From Rhea pennata (lineage: Eukaryota > Chordata > Aves > Rheiformes > Rheidae), in contig NC_084665.1 in NCBI RefSeq assembly GCF_028389875.1, positions 3,162,001-3,226,000 on the forward strand: a DNA stretch of 64,000 bases, read 5' to 3'. A program made the position numbers and the translations under genes. Of the stretch, positions 1-11,200 are shown one piece after another. Every line of letters starts with the position of its first letter. The first letter of the stretch is position 1. The notes below the pieces were generated by a model. That model saw only the letters and a list, made by a program, of their open reading frames with translations. It was not told where the DNA came from and made no database searches.

Positions 1-3000
1 CTTAATGTGAGACACAAGAGAACAATTCCTGAAAGCATGAATGATTCAAAATGGTAGTAGATTGTTTTCTCTTTACTTTTCCTCCCCACCTCAGCTCACG
101 TTTTCATCAAAATAAGCCTTCAGAAGCAATAATAGATGACATTCATCTCAGTGCTATGTGACAGGCCATAGGTGAATGCATTTCTCATGAAATTGGGAAA
201 CAATCCATTTGTGAAGTGAAAAACACACTGATAACACAGACATGGAAAAAAATGGGGAATTTTCCTTCATTAGGTGATATTCCGTGTGTTCTGTCTGCAT
301 GAATGAGGACACAGCAGTGGGAACTGTCTAATAGCAGTGTTGGTGTAACTGGTATGATTTGTAGTAGCAGACACCTGGTTTTAAGCCCTGATCCCAATCT
401 ATCCCTCAAGGCCATTCTGCTGGGCTCTGCACCTCATTCGAAAGTGTACAAAGCCAAATACATACTTGTTGGGAGCAGGTGCAATTCCATTAAACTCAGA
501 GTTGTTTTTTTATTTTTATTTTTTTTAAAGAAACTCAAGTCATTCACCAAATTTCACCAACAGCCTAGATAATCTAGCAATTCTTTCTGGACTGAATAAC
601 TGCAATGAGGCAGAAGTGCAAGGAGAAATAAACTCATTCATGAGATAATGTTTAAATAGCAATAGGACATGGTAATGCTGTTTCCCAGTGCTAGGGCCTA
701 GAAGTATGCCTCAGTTAAGAGTGACTAAAATGCAAAGCAAACCAAGCTTGCTCACTTCCCTGCTAGTCAAGGCCTTGAACACCTTGCTGTATTTTCTCCT
801 TCATGCTTTTCTTTCTATTGTTAACTGTCTTGCACACCAACATGAATGTGGATGTATTTCTCTGCCTGGAAAAGCAGTAACAACAATTTTACTTCTTTTC
901 TTTGAAAGCAGAATCAACTCAAGTTTTACTCCATGAGTCCAAGGCATAGGTCAAAAATGGAGGAGGCAAAGGAGGGAAATCTAGAAATGGTCTTAACTTA
1001 CGTTACTGCAGACAACAGGCACGCACCTCAGTATAAATAACCACTAAGCCATTTCCATTCATGTTTCTAGTTAGTGCCTATTTAACACACAGACAGATAA
1101 TATAGGTCAATAATGTAGGTCATGAAAAACTTGTGGACACCTTTAGCCTGTAAGGCACCCAAAAGACCACACTGAGGCAGCATTTGCAAAGTTACAGCTC
1201 ATTTCTGTGCCTGGCTTGCAAATACCAGGGAGCATCAACACAGTCCTGCTTGGCTTTTCCTACTCTGTGGTACTACAGCTGCTAATGAAAATATCCAGGA
1301 GAGACCTTCCAAAATGCACTCACAAAATGTGGTGGAGCTCACCCACTAGTATCTATTATGCCCTATTATAGCCAGCCCGCAGAGTGAGAATAGAATATCC
1401 TCACTTGATACAATTCTAAAGCATATCAGAGTTCAAATTTATTGCTAGGCAATAGCTCTAGCTTGAAAAAAAAGAAACTTAGAAGGCAAAAAACATGTAA
1501 CTTCAGACTATAAAAACTGGCAAGTATCATTAGAAAAATAGAGCCAAAAAGGGAGAGCAGTCGGTGGGGGAATAATTTGCCAATATGCCAAAGGCATGGT
1601 TGGATCTTAATTTTTTAAGGAAAGGAGGTTTACAAGATTGGTTTGTCTGCCTGCTGCCCCTCAGAAACTTTTAAGTCCATTACTAGTCCTGGTTACTTAC
1701 AAACCACAATATGCGGTAAGTCCTGCTTGGCTAGAAATGTTAGTGGGAAGAAATGGGAAACCGCAGTGGAGGGCATCACAGGAACAGCTGGTGTTGCATG
1801 GGGTTTAGGCAAATGACAGATCCATGGGAAAACAAGCTTCATTTCCACTACTTCATGAACAACACAGACTTTTCTGTTGGAGGATAGCACTAACCTAGTC
1901 TGTTCTTTGAGATAAAGGGAGAAAATGGATCTTGGATTGGAACCTGAGTTACAGCTTTAATTGTTACCTTCACTTAGTATTCCCAGAATATTTTTCTTAT
2001 TAGGTAATAGCTACTCCACCTGACATGGGACACAATTTCCTGGACTGCTGGCGGAACTGTACATACTTTCCTTCCAGATCAGCTCAAAAAATCTTTAAAC
2101 AAGTATCTCAGTGAATTCCTTTTTCGTAACTTTGATGTACAATAGTATTAATATTAGTTAAGTGGTTGGGGAGCATCTGGGATCCAAGGCACACCTGGGG
2201 GCCTAAGACACAGAGCAACAGCAGCTGGTAGTACGGCAACAGGAGCTCTCAGCAGGCAGATGTTCACCTTTAGCCAGGTCCACCCAATACAGCCAGGTGC
2301 CAAAATAAACACCCTTAGGTGCATTATCAGCAGCCTTATTTATTTTTTGCATGCAGATATTGTAACTGCAGGCGACTGACTCTATCACTGGGCGCACACT
2401 AGCCAGTTCTGCACACCTCTGCAATGATGTGAGAAAAAGGAGTACATCACGTAATTTGGCATCTTTGCACGTTGCTACCCCGCTTGCACAATAAATCACA
2501 CCAACTGTGTACAGTTCACAGGTACCTCATGTCAAAACCCTGGCCTTACCTTTACAGCTACAACAGAACCTTGTTACTATCTGCAATAGTCAGGACTGAA
2601 TTGGTGAAATAACCTTTTCTGTTACCAGTTTCTCAGATTTGTACGATATCCTTTGATCTCTTTATTAATTCTCATCTAGCCATACAAAACACATTGGTCC
2701 TTGTAACACTGGAGTGACAAGGATCATTTCCCAAATAACTAGGTCTGAATAAACTGCAGTCTGAGGCATAGCTGAGCTGTGAATATAACCGTGCAGGCAC
2801 TGTGTTGTACCGCTTCGCTCTGCCCGAGGCAACCGTTGCTGACCAGCTGCTGCTCTCTGTCGGCCAGGCCTGCGGCTCCCAGGGCCTGTCTTTCTGCAGT
2901 CCTCTTCTGCTTAGGATGAAGGGGGGAAGAAGACTGCTGAAGGAAGCGGTCTTGATATCACAGAGAAAAAAACCCACAACCTTTTGTTTTATGGTAAAGT

Positions 3001-3009
3001 AGTATTTAA
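1..3009. other. Upstream intergenic region, no gene seen
   Basis: AT-rich, non-repetitive-looking DNA before the ENTPD6 CpG island. The open frames are short, scattered on both strands, and show no recognisable protein or consistent exon structure. Isolated AATAAA hexamers have no coding exon near them. I see no promoter-like CpG cluster until about 3010. Distal regulatory elements could be here but cannot be recognised without alignment. Confidence 0.6.
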
Positions 3010-3040
3010 AGCCTACAAGTATTTATGGGGGCAGGCGCGC

Positions 3041-3233
3041 GCCGAGGTGGCCCTTGGGCGCGGCGGGAAGGGCGCGGCGGGGGGAGGGGCCCGCGCCGAG
3101 GCGGCCGTTGGGCGCGGCGGGAAGGGCGCGGCGGCGGGAGGGGCCCGCGCCGAGGCGGCCGTTGGGCGCGGCGGGAAGGGCGCGGCGGCGGGAGGGGCGC
3201 GCGCCGAGGCGGCCGTTGGGCGCGGCGAGGGGC
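3041..3233. repeat. 54-bp GC-rich minisatellite, about 3.6 copies
   Basis: The block starting GCCGAGG recurs at 3041, 3095, 3149 and 3203, exactly 54 bp apart, with only a few differences (the first copy is the most diverged). Each unit includes GGCCGTTGGGCGCGGCGGGAA. As 54 is divisible by three, long open frames appear on both strands; they are a by-product of composition and period, not genes. Confidence 0.95.
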
Positions 3234-3259
3234 GTGGCGCGGCCAGCGGCTGAGGCGCC

Positions 3260-3329
3260 TGCGCAGTGGGAGTGTGGCTGTCCAGCAGGCGGGGGGAGCC
3301 GCGTCGCCATGGCGGGGCTGGTGGTAGCC
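3260..3329 (+). other. ENTPD6: ENTPD6 non-coding exon 1 (5' UTR), start approximate
   Basis: The exon ends at a strong donor (GCC|GTGAGT). It holds an ATG at 3309 in good context (CGCCATGG). Spliced to the acceptor at 4819/4820, that ATG reads 15 codons and stops at 4844-4846, so it cannot start the enzyme and is treated as an upstream ORF. The 5' boundary is a guess from the CpG island and NRF1-like motif. Confidence 0.6.
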
Positions 3330-4819
3330 GTGAGTGCGGGCCGGGGGGGAGGGGGCGGTTGGGGAGGGTTTGGCCGCTCAACGGCCGGGGGTGCAGGCGC
3401 GCCGCGGTGCCCTCGGCCGGCGGCAGCGGGCCTGCCCCGTGCTCCTGCGTGCCGCCGCCGTGCCCTCCAGCCCCGTCCCCTCCCGCAGCGCTTCGGCAGC
3501 CTCGCGGTGGGGAAGCGCCCTCCATTTTTGCGCTGTTGCGCCATACCCCCTTTGGGCGATGTGCTGGAATCCCCTTGGATTCAAATCCTGTCCTCTCTTG
3601 GCCTCTCCGGGCTTCCGGAAGCTAGTATCGGCAAAAGACTTCACGTATCGGGGGAAAAAAAACATGCTTAAGTCAACGTTGTCAGTGTGATTACTTCCCC
3701 TTCCTCATGTTGCTGTCAGAAAAGGAATGACATGGCGCTGTTCATTCGTCTGCTTGTCTTCACGGGTGCTCACAGATGTGTTGTGCAGTCTTTTGCTGTG
3801 GTTTCTTCCCTGGTGTGAAAGGTGTGTGTGGGGGCTACTCTTACTTCTTTGGGCCTGCCTTCTTTCCCTTTCCCCGCTGATTTGCAGTTAACCTGCTGTG
3901 GCCTCCTGGACCTCCAACACCATGCAGGAGCTGGCAGAGATGACCGCAGGTGGTTTGCAGGTTGCTCCCTCTGCGTCTCTGGTGTATCCTGGGGTGGGTT
4001 GCTTGGTCCCTTCTGAGCTCAGTGAAGAGGTTGTGGGATCTCTGTCCTTAGAGGTTTTCAAGATGCAGCTGGATAAAGCCTTGAGCAAGCTGGTGGGTCT
4101 CCACAGCTATCCCTGCTTTGAGCAGGAGGCTGGACTAGAGACCTCCTGAAGTCCCTTCCTACCTTGGTTATCATATTTAGCTTCTCTGAACTCTTTTCTC
4201 TATTCCTTCTTAGGCATCATTAGCAGTGGGGGGAAAAAATAGGCACTTGAAACTGGCTGTTGATCTCAATGAAGTGCTGAAAGCTGCTTCCTGAAGGAGG
4301 ATGGATATGTTCCTCCCAAACCATTAGGAAGATGGTGTCCAATGTCATCGACATCCAGCCATGGAGACATTTCGTCAGTAGGACAGACAACATGGGCATT
4401 TTGTTAATAGGTCTGGGTTTGGAAGGGATTCATAGGCTAATCCCAGCGTTTCAAATGCAGGAGTCTGTCTTGTCCTAGTGGAATACATTTAAGTGCCTGA
4501 CTGCAAATTTCCCTGGATTAATCAAGGTAGATTTGAGCAGTGGAAACAGTGGCTGATCTCTCAGTCTTGTTCTAGATGCTGAGAGAGCTGCAGGCAGAAA
4601 TCTTTTTCCTTGCAAGCTGTGGTCTTTCACTCCCTGTGTAAGGCTTTCTACCTGGCTCTTTGTTGCAGTTGTGTCCTGTGACTGTCATGCCAGAGTTTCT
4701 TATCACAGATCTAGCCTGTAAATCAACTGACAGTTAAGTATTTAAATAATGTTAAATAAGTTTATTGCTGTTAAGTCCCTGATCAAACAACCAGCATGCT
4801 CTTGGATTCTTCTTTTCAG
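3330..4819 (+). other. ENTPD6: ENTPD6 intron 1
   Basis: Intron between the inferred non-coding exon 1 and the start-codon exon. The 5' part is still CpG-rich. It contains a decayed CR1 tail at about 4020-4175. A possible cryptic exon starts at 3890 after a good acceptor (CTGATTTGCAG) but shows no protein resemblance and was not called. Confidence 0.6.
4020..4175 (+). mobile_element. Decayed CR1 LINE 3' fragment
   Basis: The stretch matches, with substitutions, the 3' end of the younger CR1 copy at 52826-53697 in this window: the AGAGGTTTTCAAG...CTGGATAAAGCC region, then TTTGAGCAGGAGGCTGGACTAGAGACCTCC and AAGTCCCTTCCTACC, which parallel CTTGAGCAGGGGGGTTGGACTAG and AGGTCCCTTCCAACC. It is old and lacks a clear terminal repeat. 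It lies in ENTPD6 intron 1 in sense orientation. Confidence 0.8.
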
Positions 4820-5214
4820 AATGCCTTCTGCAGGTTTAGGAAGTAAAGCACATCTCTTGTCTGTTGGTCATAGGAGTGATGTGGGAACCACCTGATCTGT
4901 GTGAAAGAGAAGGAATAAACCATCTGATAAAGGGAAGAAACAAAACACCTGGTAAATGGAAGCCATGAAGATATCTAAGCGGTTCTTTGCTTTTGGGATT
5001 TTGACATGCATAGCTATGTATGTTGCATACATAAAATGGCACTTGGACTCCAAACCAATCTCAGGAGCAACAGAAGGAATTGATGAAAGCAGGAGAGACA
5101 AATTGAACCATCAGGCAGTGACAGCAGATCTCTCAGTCTTTTATGGCATTATGTTTGATGCAGGAAGCACTGGAACTCGCGTACATATTTTTAAATTTAC
5201 ACAACAGCCAAAAG
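4820..5214 (+). CDS. ENTPD6: ENTPD6 exon 2 (start-codon exon, coding from 4956)
   Basis: Acceptor TTCTTTTCAG at 4819, donor AAAG|GTATGG. The first 136 bases are 5' UTR. Codes residues 1-86: cytosolic tail, single membrane helix, stem and ACR1 (phosphate-binding FDAGSTGTR). Confidence 0.93.
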
Positions 5215-8200
5215 GTATGGCATACTGATGCATGATAGATAGATTCTTCCATAACGAATGAAACAATTATTGATGCCTCTTTCCTAGGGATTACTTGCAC
5301 AAATGTACTCCAATTATTCCTAGAGAGCCATCAGGGGATATATTATGGTTCAAGCATGTGGTTTGGGATGGAATGCATTATGAAAATATTCTACAGGGGT
5401 GGAAAGGCTGTAATGCATGAAAGTTAACTAAATAGCAGCTATACCTGTAGAGCAGTGTCCTGAGGAAGAGCAGTTTGCCATCACACTATTTGATGGAAGA
5501 GAGGAGTAAGTTTGAAGTGCCTTATTCTCTGAAGTTTTTACCATGAGGCTGACGAGCATAAAAAATACATGCCTGGTGGGCACCAGCACCTAGAAAATAA
5601 TCATGATTTTTAAAAATGCTTTTGCAGGGAGCTAATTCCTCAGCAAGGCCTGTATTTTAAAGGTAGAGTGGCCTTTGATAGTTCTTCAGGCAGAAGCTTC
5701 AGATGACTGCCATTAGCCTATAATGCAATTTTTAAAAAAATTAAAAAAAATAGTGTGTGAATGCAAAATGATTTGTACTGTTACTTATTTTGGAATGATG
5801 CTTTTGAACAGAGACTCCCAAGTTAACCCATGAGACGTTTAAAGCACTGAAGCCAGGTCTGTCTGCATATGCTGATGATGTTGAAAAGGTAATTTCATGT
5901 CTCTAACCGTAAAAATATGTGACCCAAACCTCCTGTTCTTGATATGCCCTGCAAACCACACCTCGCTGGGGTACAGTTCTGAACTGTCTCAGAGCAGTAA
6001 GCTCCAAGAAGGTGTCTCCAGATGATACCAGCCCACAAAAAAAGTTGCTCAGTGCTCAGAAGATCAGGAAACATAGTCTATCTAGTTTTGCTAGGTGATT
6101 GCTAGGTGAGGCTGTAAATAAAGCACAGTAGATGTTTTTCCAATCTCTGCCTTAAGATTTGCTGTGCACTTAAGAATAGGACAAAAAAAAAGAGCCGTGC
6201 TGGATTGGAGCAGAGCCTTCTCCAAGAGCAACCAGAACTAGATTCTCAGGGAAAGAGTCTAAAAACCAGGTCAGTTGTTAACTGACTTCTTTCCTGTTTC
6301 ACTTAATTTCTGGCTGACAGGGATCTGGGACTTCCTGAGCCAAAGCTTGAACCTGGTTCATAATGTTTTTACTTTGTACTTTGAAGACATTTTCTTCCAT
6401 GTATTTGTTTCATAGTTTTTTGAGCCTTTGGTAGCCAAAACGTTTAGTGACAGAGTTCCATGGCACCATTTGAAAAAGTGGCTCTTTCTGTTTGTTTTTG
6501 ACTTGTTTCTGAATAATCCCAGCTGTATCCATCAGTTCTTATGCTGAGGGAGATAGTGACTCCTGCTTGCCTGTTGATCTCTGGACTTCTTGTGATGTTC
6601 AGCTATCCATATTCCACATACACAGTGAATCATACCTTTGATCACTGTTTTGCCCTTCTAAAGAATTCTTCAGAATTTCTAAGATGTGTTTTCTGTTCTT
6701 TCTCTGCTCACAGAGCGGCCAGGGAATAAAAGAGCTCCTGGAAGTAGCAAAGAATGAAGTTCCAATGGAGCTGTGGAAGTTCACTCCTCTGGTCCTGAAA
6801 GCAACGGCTGGCTTACGGTTGCTGCCAGGAGAAAAGGCTCAGAAGCTGCTGGATAAGGTATTGTTTTGTTTCTTTCACTTTGCTTTCCAAAAATTTTATA
6901 GCAAAGTTTACCCCCCCCCACACCGTGTGAAAGATGCATACACTGCTTAATGTTAGCGTATGTGAGTCATTGCTGTCGTTGAACCCTGCGAGCAACACAG
7001 AGCCACTTGATCTCAGATGGAGTGAGAAATCCTATGAGTACAAGCACAGAAGAATGATAACAGCTCCAGATAAGCCTAGAGATGGCAGTAAACATTAGCC
7101 TCCCTGTGCAACACAACGAGTGTGATAAGACACTTCTGACAGTTGTCAAGGCTTGTTGCTAGTATGAGTGTTTGTTGGTGGCTTTGACCAGGATCCAGCT
7201 ATTCTCAGAAAAAACTTTGCTACTTGGTTTGCCATATTAGCAGCTTGATGCTGTAAAATTGCTCTGTTTCAGATTGATTAAAAATAACGTATATTGTATT
7301 TATAGGCATATATGTTTTATTTTTTTAAATAATATAAAGAGAAATAAAATATTATGTCCTAGACCTTAAGGTTGTGGTAGAAGTTCATTAGGTGTGTACC
7401 AATTTTAGTCTTTTTCCTCTGTTTTTCATGATACTTTCAATGACTGTGGAAAGAATAAATCTGATGTGTTGACTCTGTAACCTGATGAAAATGTTTGCAG
7501 TGTTGATGAGGGAAACCGATGTCTATCTCGTTTTTTGTTACCTGCAAACTGTCCCGTTCTTTGCCACATGGATTTTAAGTTGGAGCTGCTGCAGGTTTTC
7601 TCAGCTGTTACTTTAGAAGAGCATGGAAACATGAGGCTTTGCTGCCTCATCAAGAATATAGTGCAGAAGGCCCTCTAACAGCCTGTGTCTCCTATCTGCT
7701 GGGACGTTCGTGAAAGGTCCATCTCCTGCCTGTCCTTTCTTACTAAAAGAAAAGATTTCTCTGAGTGTACCTCTTCTTTGAATTACAGGTGAAGGAGATT
7801 TTTCAGGCTTCCCCCTTCTTTGTGAGAGACAACTGTGTATCCATAATGAATGGAACTGATGAAGGTAGGTCAGCTTCTGGAGACCTTTTCTGGAATTCTG
7901 CGTTCCTACCACGTTGTGACAAGTCCCCACTGACTGTTGTGGGAACTCATATGAGATCATTTTTATGCTGCTTTGGGCAATGCCTGCCAAAGAGATTTTA
8001 CGCTGTGTTTTCCAATGTGAAGTCGATAACTCTAGCCTGACTGTTAAAGCAATGAGTGTCTGGCAATTCCTTTGGGATCAGTGGGAAGCTGCTACACAAT
8101 CAGCACTTATGGAAAGGTTTCCGAATATCTACGTGTCAGGATAGTCTTCAACACCTGGTTTTGCACACCATGCTCTTGACAGTGCACATTTGAGTTCTCT

Positions 8201-11200
8201 GGAAGGAATTGATCATAATGTTAATTATGACTGATCTAATGAGTATGAACTGAACAGGAAAAAAAATCTTCTCTAGAGAAGAAAACATATGTTGAATTCA
8301 ATTGCCATTCAAAAAACACTGAGGACAGAACCTAGAATCAGTATTGCCTTAAAAGAATTTGAAGAAATGTGTCAAAATTCTAAGTAACTGAGTGTTGAAA
8401 TGGTTTTAATCTGCTTAGAAACGAGCCTTCAAAATCGCTGCTGTTTTGGAGGTGTTTATGGGTTCAATAGAAGAAATACATTGCAGTTCTTTTTGTTTTA
8501 AGTTCATTAAGAATTCATTAAGTTTATGTGACAGCTTTGATTCAGCCAAGGATCAAACTGGACCTTGTTCGCTGGCAGGCCTTGAGTTTTAACAAAATGG
8601 ATAAATATTTTGATTTGTGGAATATAATTAATATAATTAATTAATATAATTAATTCACATTTTTGGGGAAAAGGCTTATAAAACAGGAAAAGGACAGAAA
8701 CAGTGCTGTTCACAAAAATATTGGAAAGAAAACAGGAAAAATGAAAACACTAACATGAAAATTCCTAATATGCAAAAGGAAAATCAAGTGCCTTACAATG
8801 AACGAAAGTCCACCAGCCAGACATCCTTCAGAGACTTTGCATTAGTAGTAGTCTATTTGCAAAAGGGGGAGAAGGGAGCTTGTGGCAGGCAGTCTCTTGT
8901 GTGCTTTTCTGTGTTTGGATGATAGGCTCTGATTTGCTGGTTATTTTATCTATATGGTCCAGTTAAACTGTTTGAGAAACCTTAAAAATGCTTCCAGCCA
9001 AACATATCCTAAAACATAAAGACCTTTTAGCATGGCTTGTCTTACCTAATGTTGTTGATAGATAAAATGAAGTGACATGATCTAACCATGTGTCTTCCTA
9101 TTCTTTTCCTTAATAGGTGTTTCAGCCTGGATTACAATAAATTTTTTAACAGGTATGGTTACGTGAGCATGTGCCTAAAGGTATGCCTGATTCTGTGAGA
9201 TTTATGCTGTTTTCTGCCCCAGTATGGGTTTTGCTCATCATTTGGAATGGAAGAAAAAAGGGTTGGCCTAGTCCATTTAAGCCATTAGGATTTTGGCCAT
9301 TTGCTTTACAGAGTGAGGTATTCAATCCCTTTTCCTAGCCATTTAAGTAGTTTTTTTTTCAATTAATTCCCTGTATGTAGTCTTTCTTCCAACTTTCTAT
9401 GGAAGGTACCAGAGCACTTCATTCGTTCTTAGCGTCTGCCACTTGCTGTGGGTAAATTTTTAATGCAGATATTCCAGATCTGCTTGATAGGTGCACGGAA
9501 TGGAAGAAAGTGCTGTGGTACTTCCTTGTAGATCTATAACATAGATATTCCACTAGTGTTTGCACACAGCATGCTGAACACTATGCAAGTGCTGTAAAGC
9601 TTTTTATGATGAAAGGAAGTACCAGGAAGGTCAGAGATCTTGAACACCAGCTCTCATGAGATATACGGAGGTACTTGGCATAACTCACTCCTGTCAGAAA
9701 GGTAATATTTGAAGGATCTAACTGAGAAGAACTGAATTTAAATGAGAGGAGAGGTCTAGGCTGACAGAAGCAAGAATTCCAAGAGCTGAATCTCTTAGGC
9801 CAGTTCTTTTCAGTTGCTCCTCCTCTGAGCCCTAGGAATCTGCAAAGTCTTGCTAAAGGATCAGAAAAGGTGGCCAAGAAAAGCACATTCCTCTGTGTTA
9901 CAGAGCCGTTACCAGAGTAAAATTTGTGAAAGGACCCTTATATCCATTGAAAAAGTGTTTAGGAGTCCACTAATCAAAGCTACTGTAATTGGGGCATGAA
10001 CAGCAGCGCAGAAGTAAAAGAAACTTTGTCACTCGAAGGTTTTCAGGCCATCCTGATTATAATCTGGTACTGGCAGGAAGCTGATGAATGGAATTAGACT
10101 GGTCTTTGCACTGATGTGGTTTTACTCCTTTCCAGTTTCCTAGTTCTTGCAGTGCCCAGAGTGGCTTCCTCTGTTCCTCTGTTCCACATTTCAGGCAGCT
10201 TAAATGATCCACAGAAGAGAAACGTAGGAATGCTGGATTTGGGTGGTGGATCAACACAGATCACCTTCCTTCCACGTGCTGAGGTAATGTGGACATGCTC
10301 GTTGTAGTGAAACACCGATGCTAAATCAACATGTGCTCTGATTTATTTCTCTTGGAAGTGGACAAAAAGTTTATCGTTGTGACGTGAAGCCACACCTCTG
10401 ACAGAAAAGCTCAGGCCACTTTGTCGTGTTTGCCTTGGTGCCGTCCCAGAGGCATTCACAACTCTGCCAGTAGCTGCAACTCTGGTTTAGTCTGTGTGGT
10501 GCATCCAGCATGGCTGCTTTATTTGGGGGGAAAGTACAGTGTCCTGAGCTTAACCACTGACGCTCAGTTTGTGCTGTTTATAAGCAGACTTCAAAGGAAA
10601 TGTTGTTAATCAATCCAGATCCAGCATTTGGTCTGTGCCGTGTTTTAAGAACAGGGAATAAAATTCCTTCTTGGCTCTTGTTTCTATCTTTCCTGGGTTC
10701 ACGCGGTTGCAAGCAATCCTTTCTAAGGAGTGACTGTTTTTATGCAATAAAAACACATGTCAGTGTTTGTCTTTCGACTTCCAAGTGCAACATTTTAAAG
10801 GTGTTCAGTGAGCAGGAAATCCTGTGGATATGGATCTTCAGCAGTAAGGTGCTGGCCTGAGTAGAGATCCTGTTCTCAGTAAAGCTGCACAAAGGCAGAG
10901 GATAGGGACACGATCTTAGTGTTCTGACCTGGGCAGACAACTGTGCTCTTAGAGCAGAATGACAAGAGATGTGAAGAGCCCTGGATGTGGAAATTTTGAA
11001 GAGATGGTGTTAGCATATGAATAGCTGGGAGGAACAACAGCATGGTCTGAGCTTTGTTCCTTTGAGCACATCAGTGGTGTGCTTAAATAATTATCCTCTT
11101 GTTTCCCCAGACCACAGGCTCTGCTTCTCACCCTGTGCCTTGGCAAGCACAGTGAGGTGCTTTTCCTCTGGCTTGTAGAAGATCACAGCTGAGTTCACCT

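Larger units (their letters stand above)
3010..3560 (+). promoter_or_regulatory. ENTPD6: ENTPD6 CpG-island promoter
   Basis: The sequence changes abruptly from AT-rich to very GC- and CpG-rich at about 3030 and fades after about 3560. It holds a 54-bp tandem repeat (3041-3233), an NRF1-like GCCTGCGCAGT at about 3255-3265, and a first-exon splice donor GCC|GTGAGT at 3329/3330. No TATA box is seen, as is usual for a housekeeping CpG promoter. The transcription start is inferred to lie around 3250-3300. Assignment to ENTPD6 rests on position and strand of the donor. Confidence 0.8.

Noticed and set aside
3309-3329. ATG at 3309 as the ENTPD6 protein start
   Set aside because: Splicing to 4820 gives a stop after 15 codons; the frame that matches NTPDase6 starts at 4956.
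3013-3671. Several overlapping open frames of 85-205 codons on both strands of the ENTPD6 CpG island
   Set aside because: The 54-bp period keeps all frames open and the products are Ala/Gly/Arg/Pro-rich low-complexity sequence. No family match or splice logic.
3890-3952. Possible extra ENTPD6 5' exon after CTGATTTGCAG
   Set aside because: The acceptor and donor look usable, but the reading frame has no family resemblance and there is no transcript evidence here.
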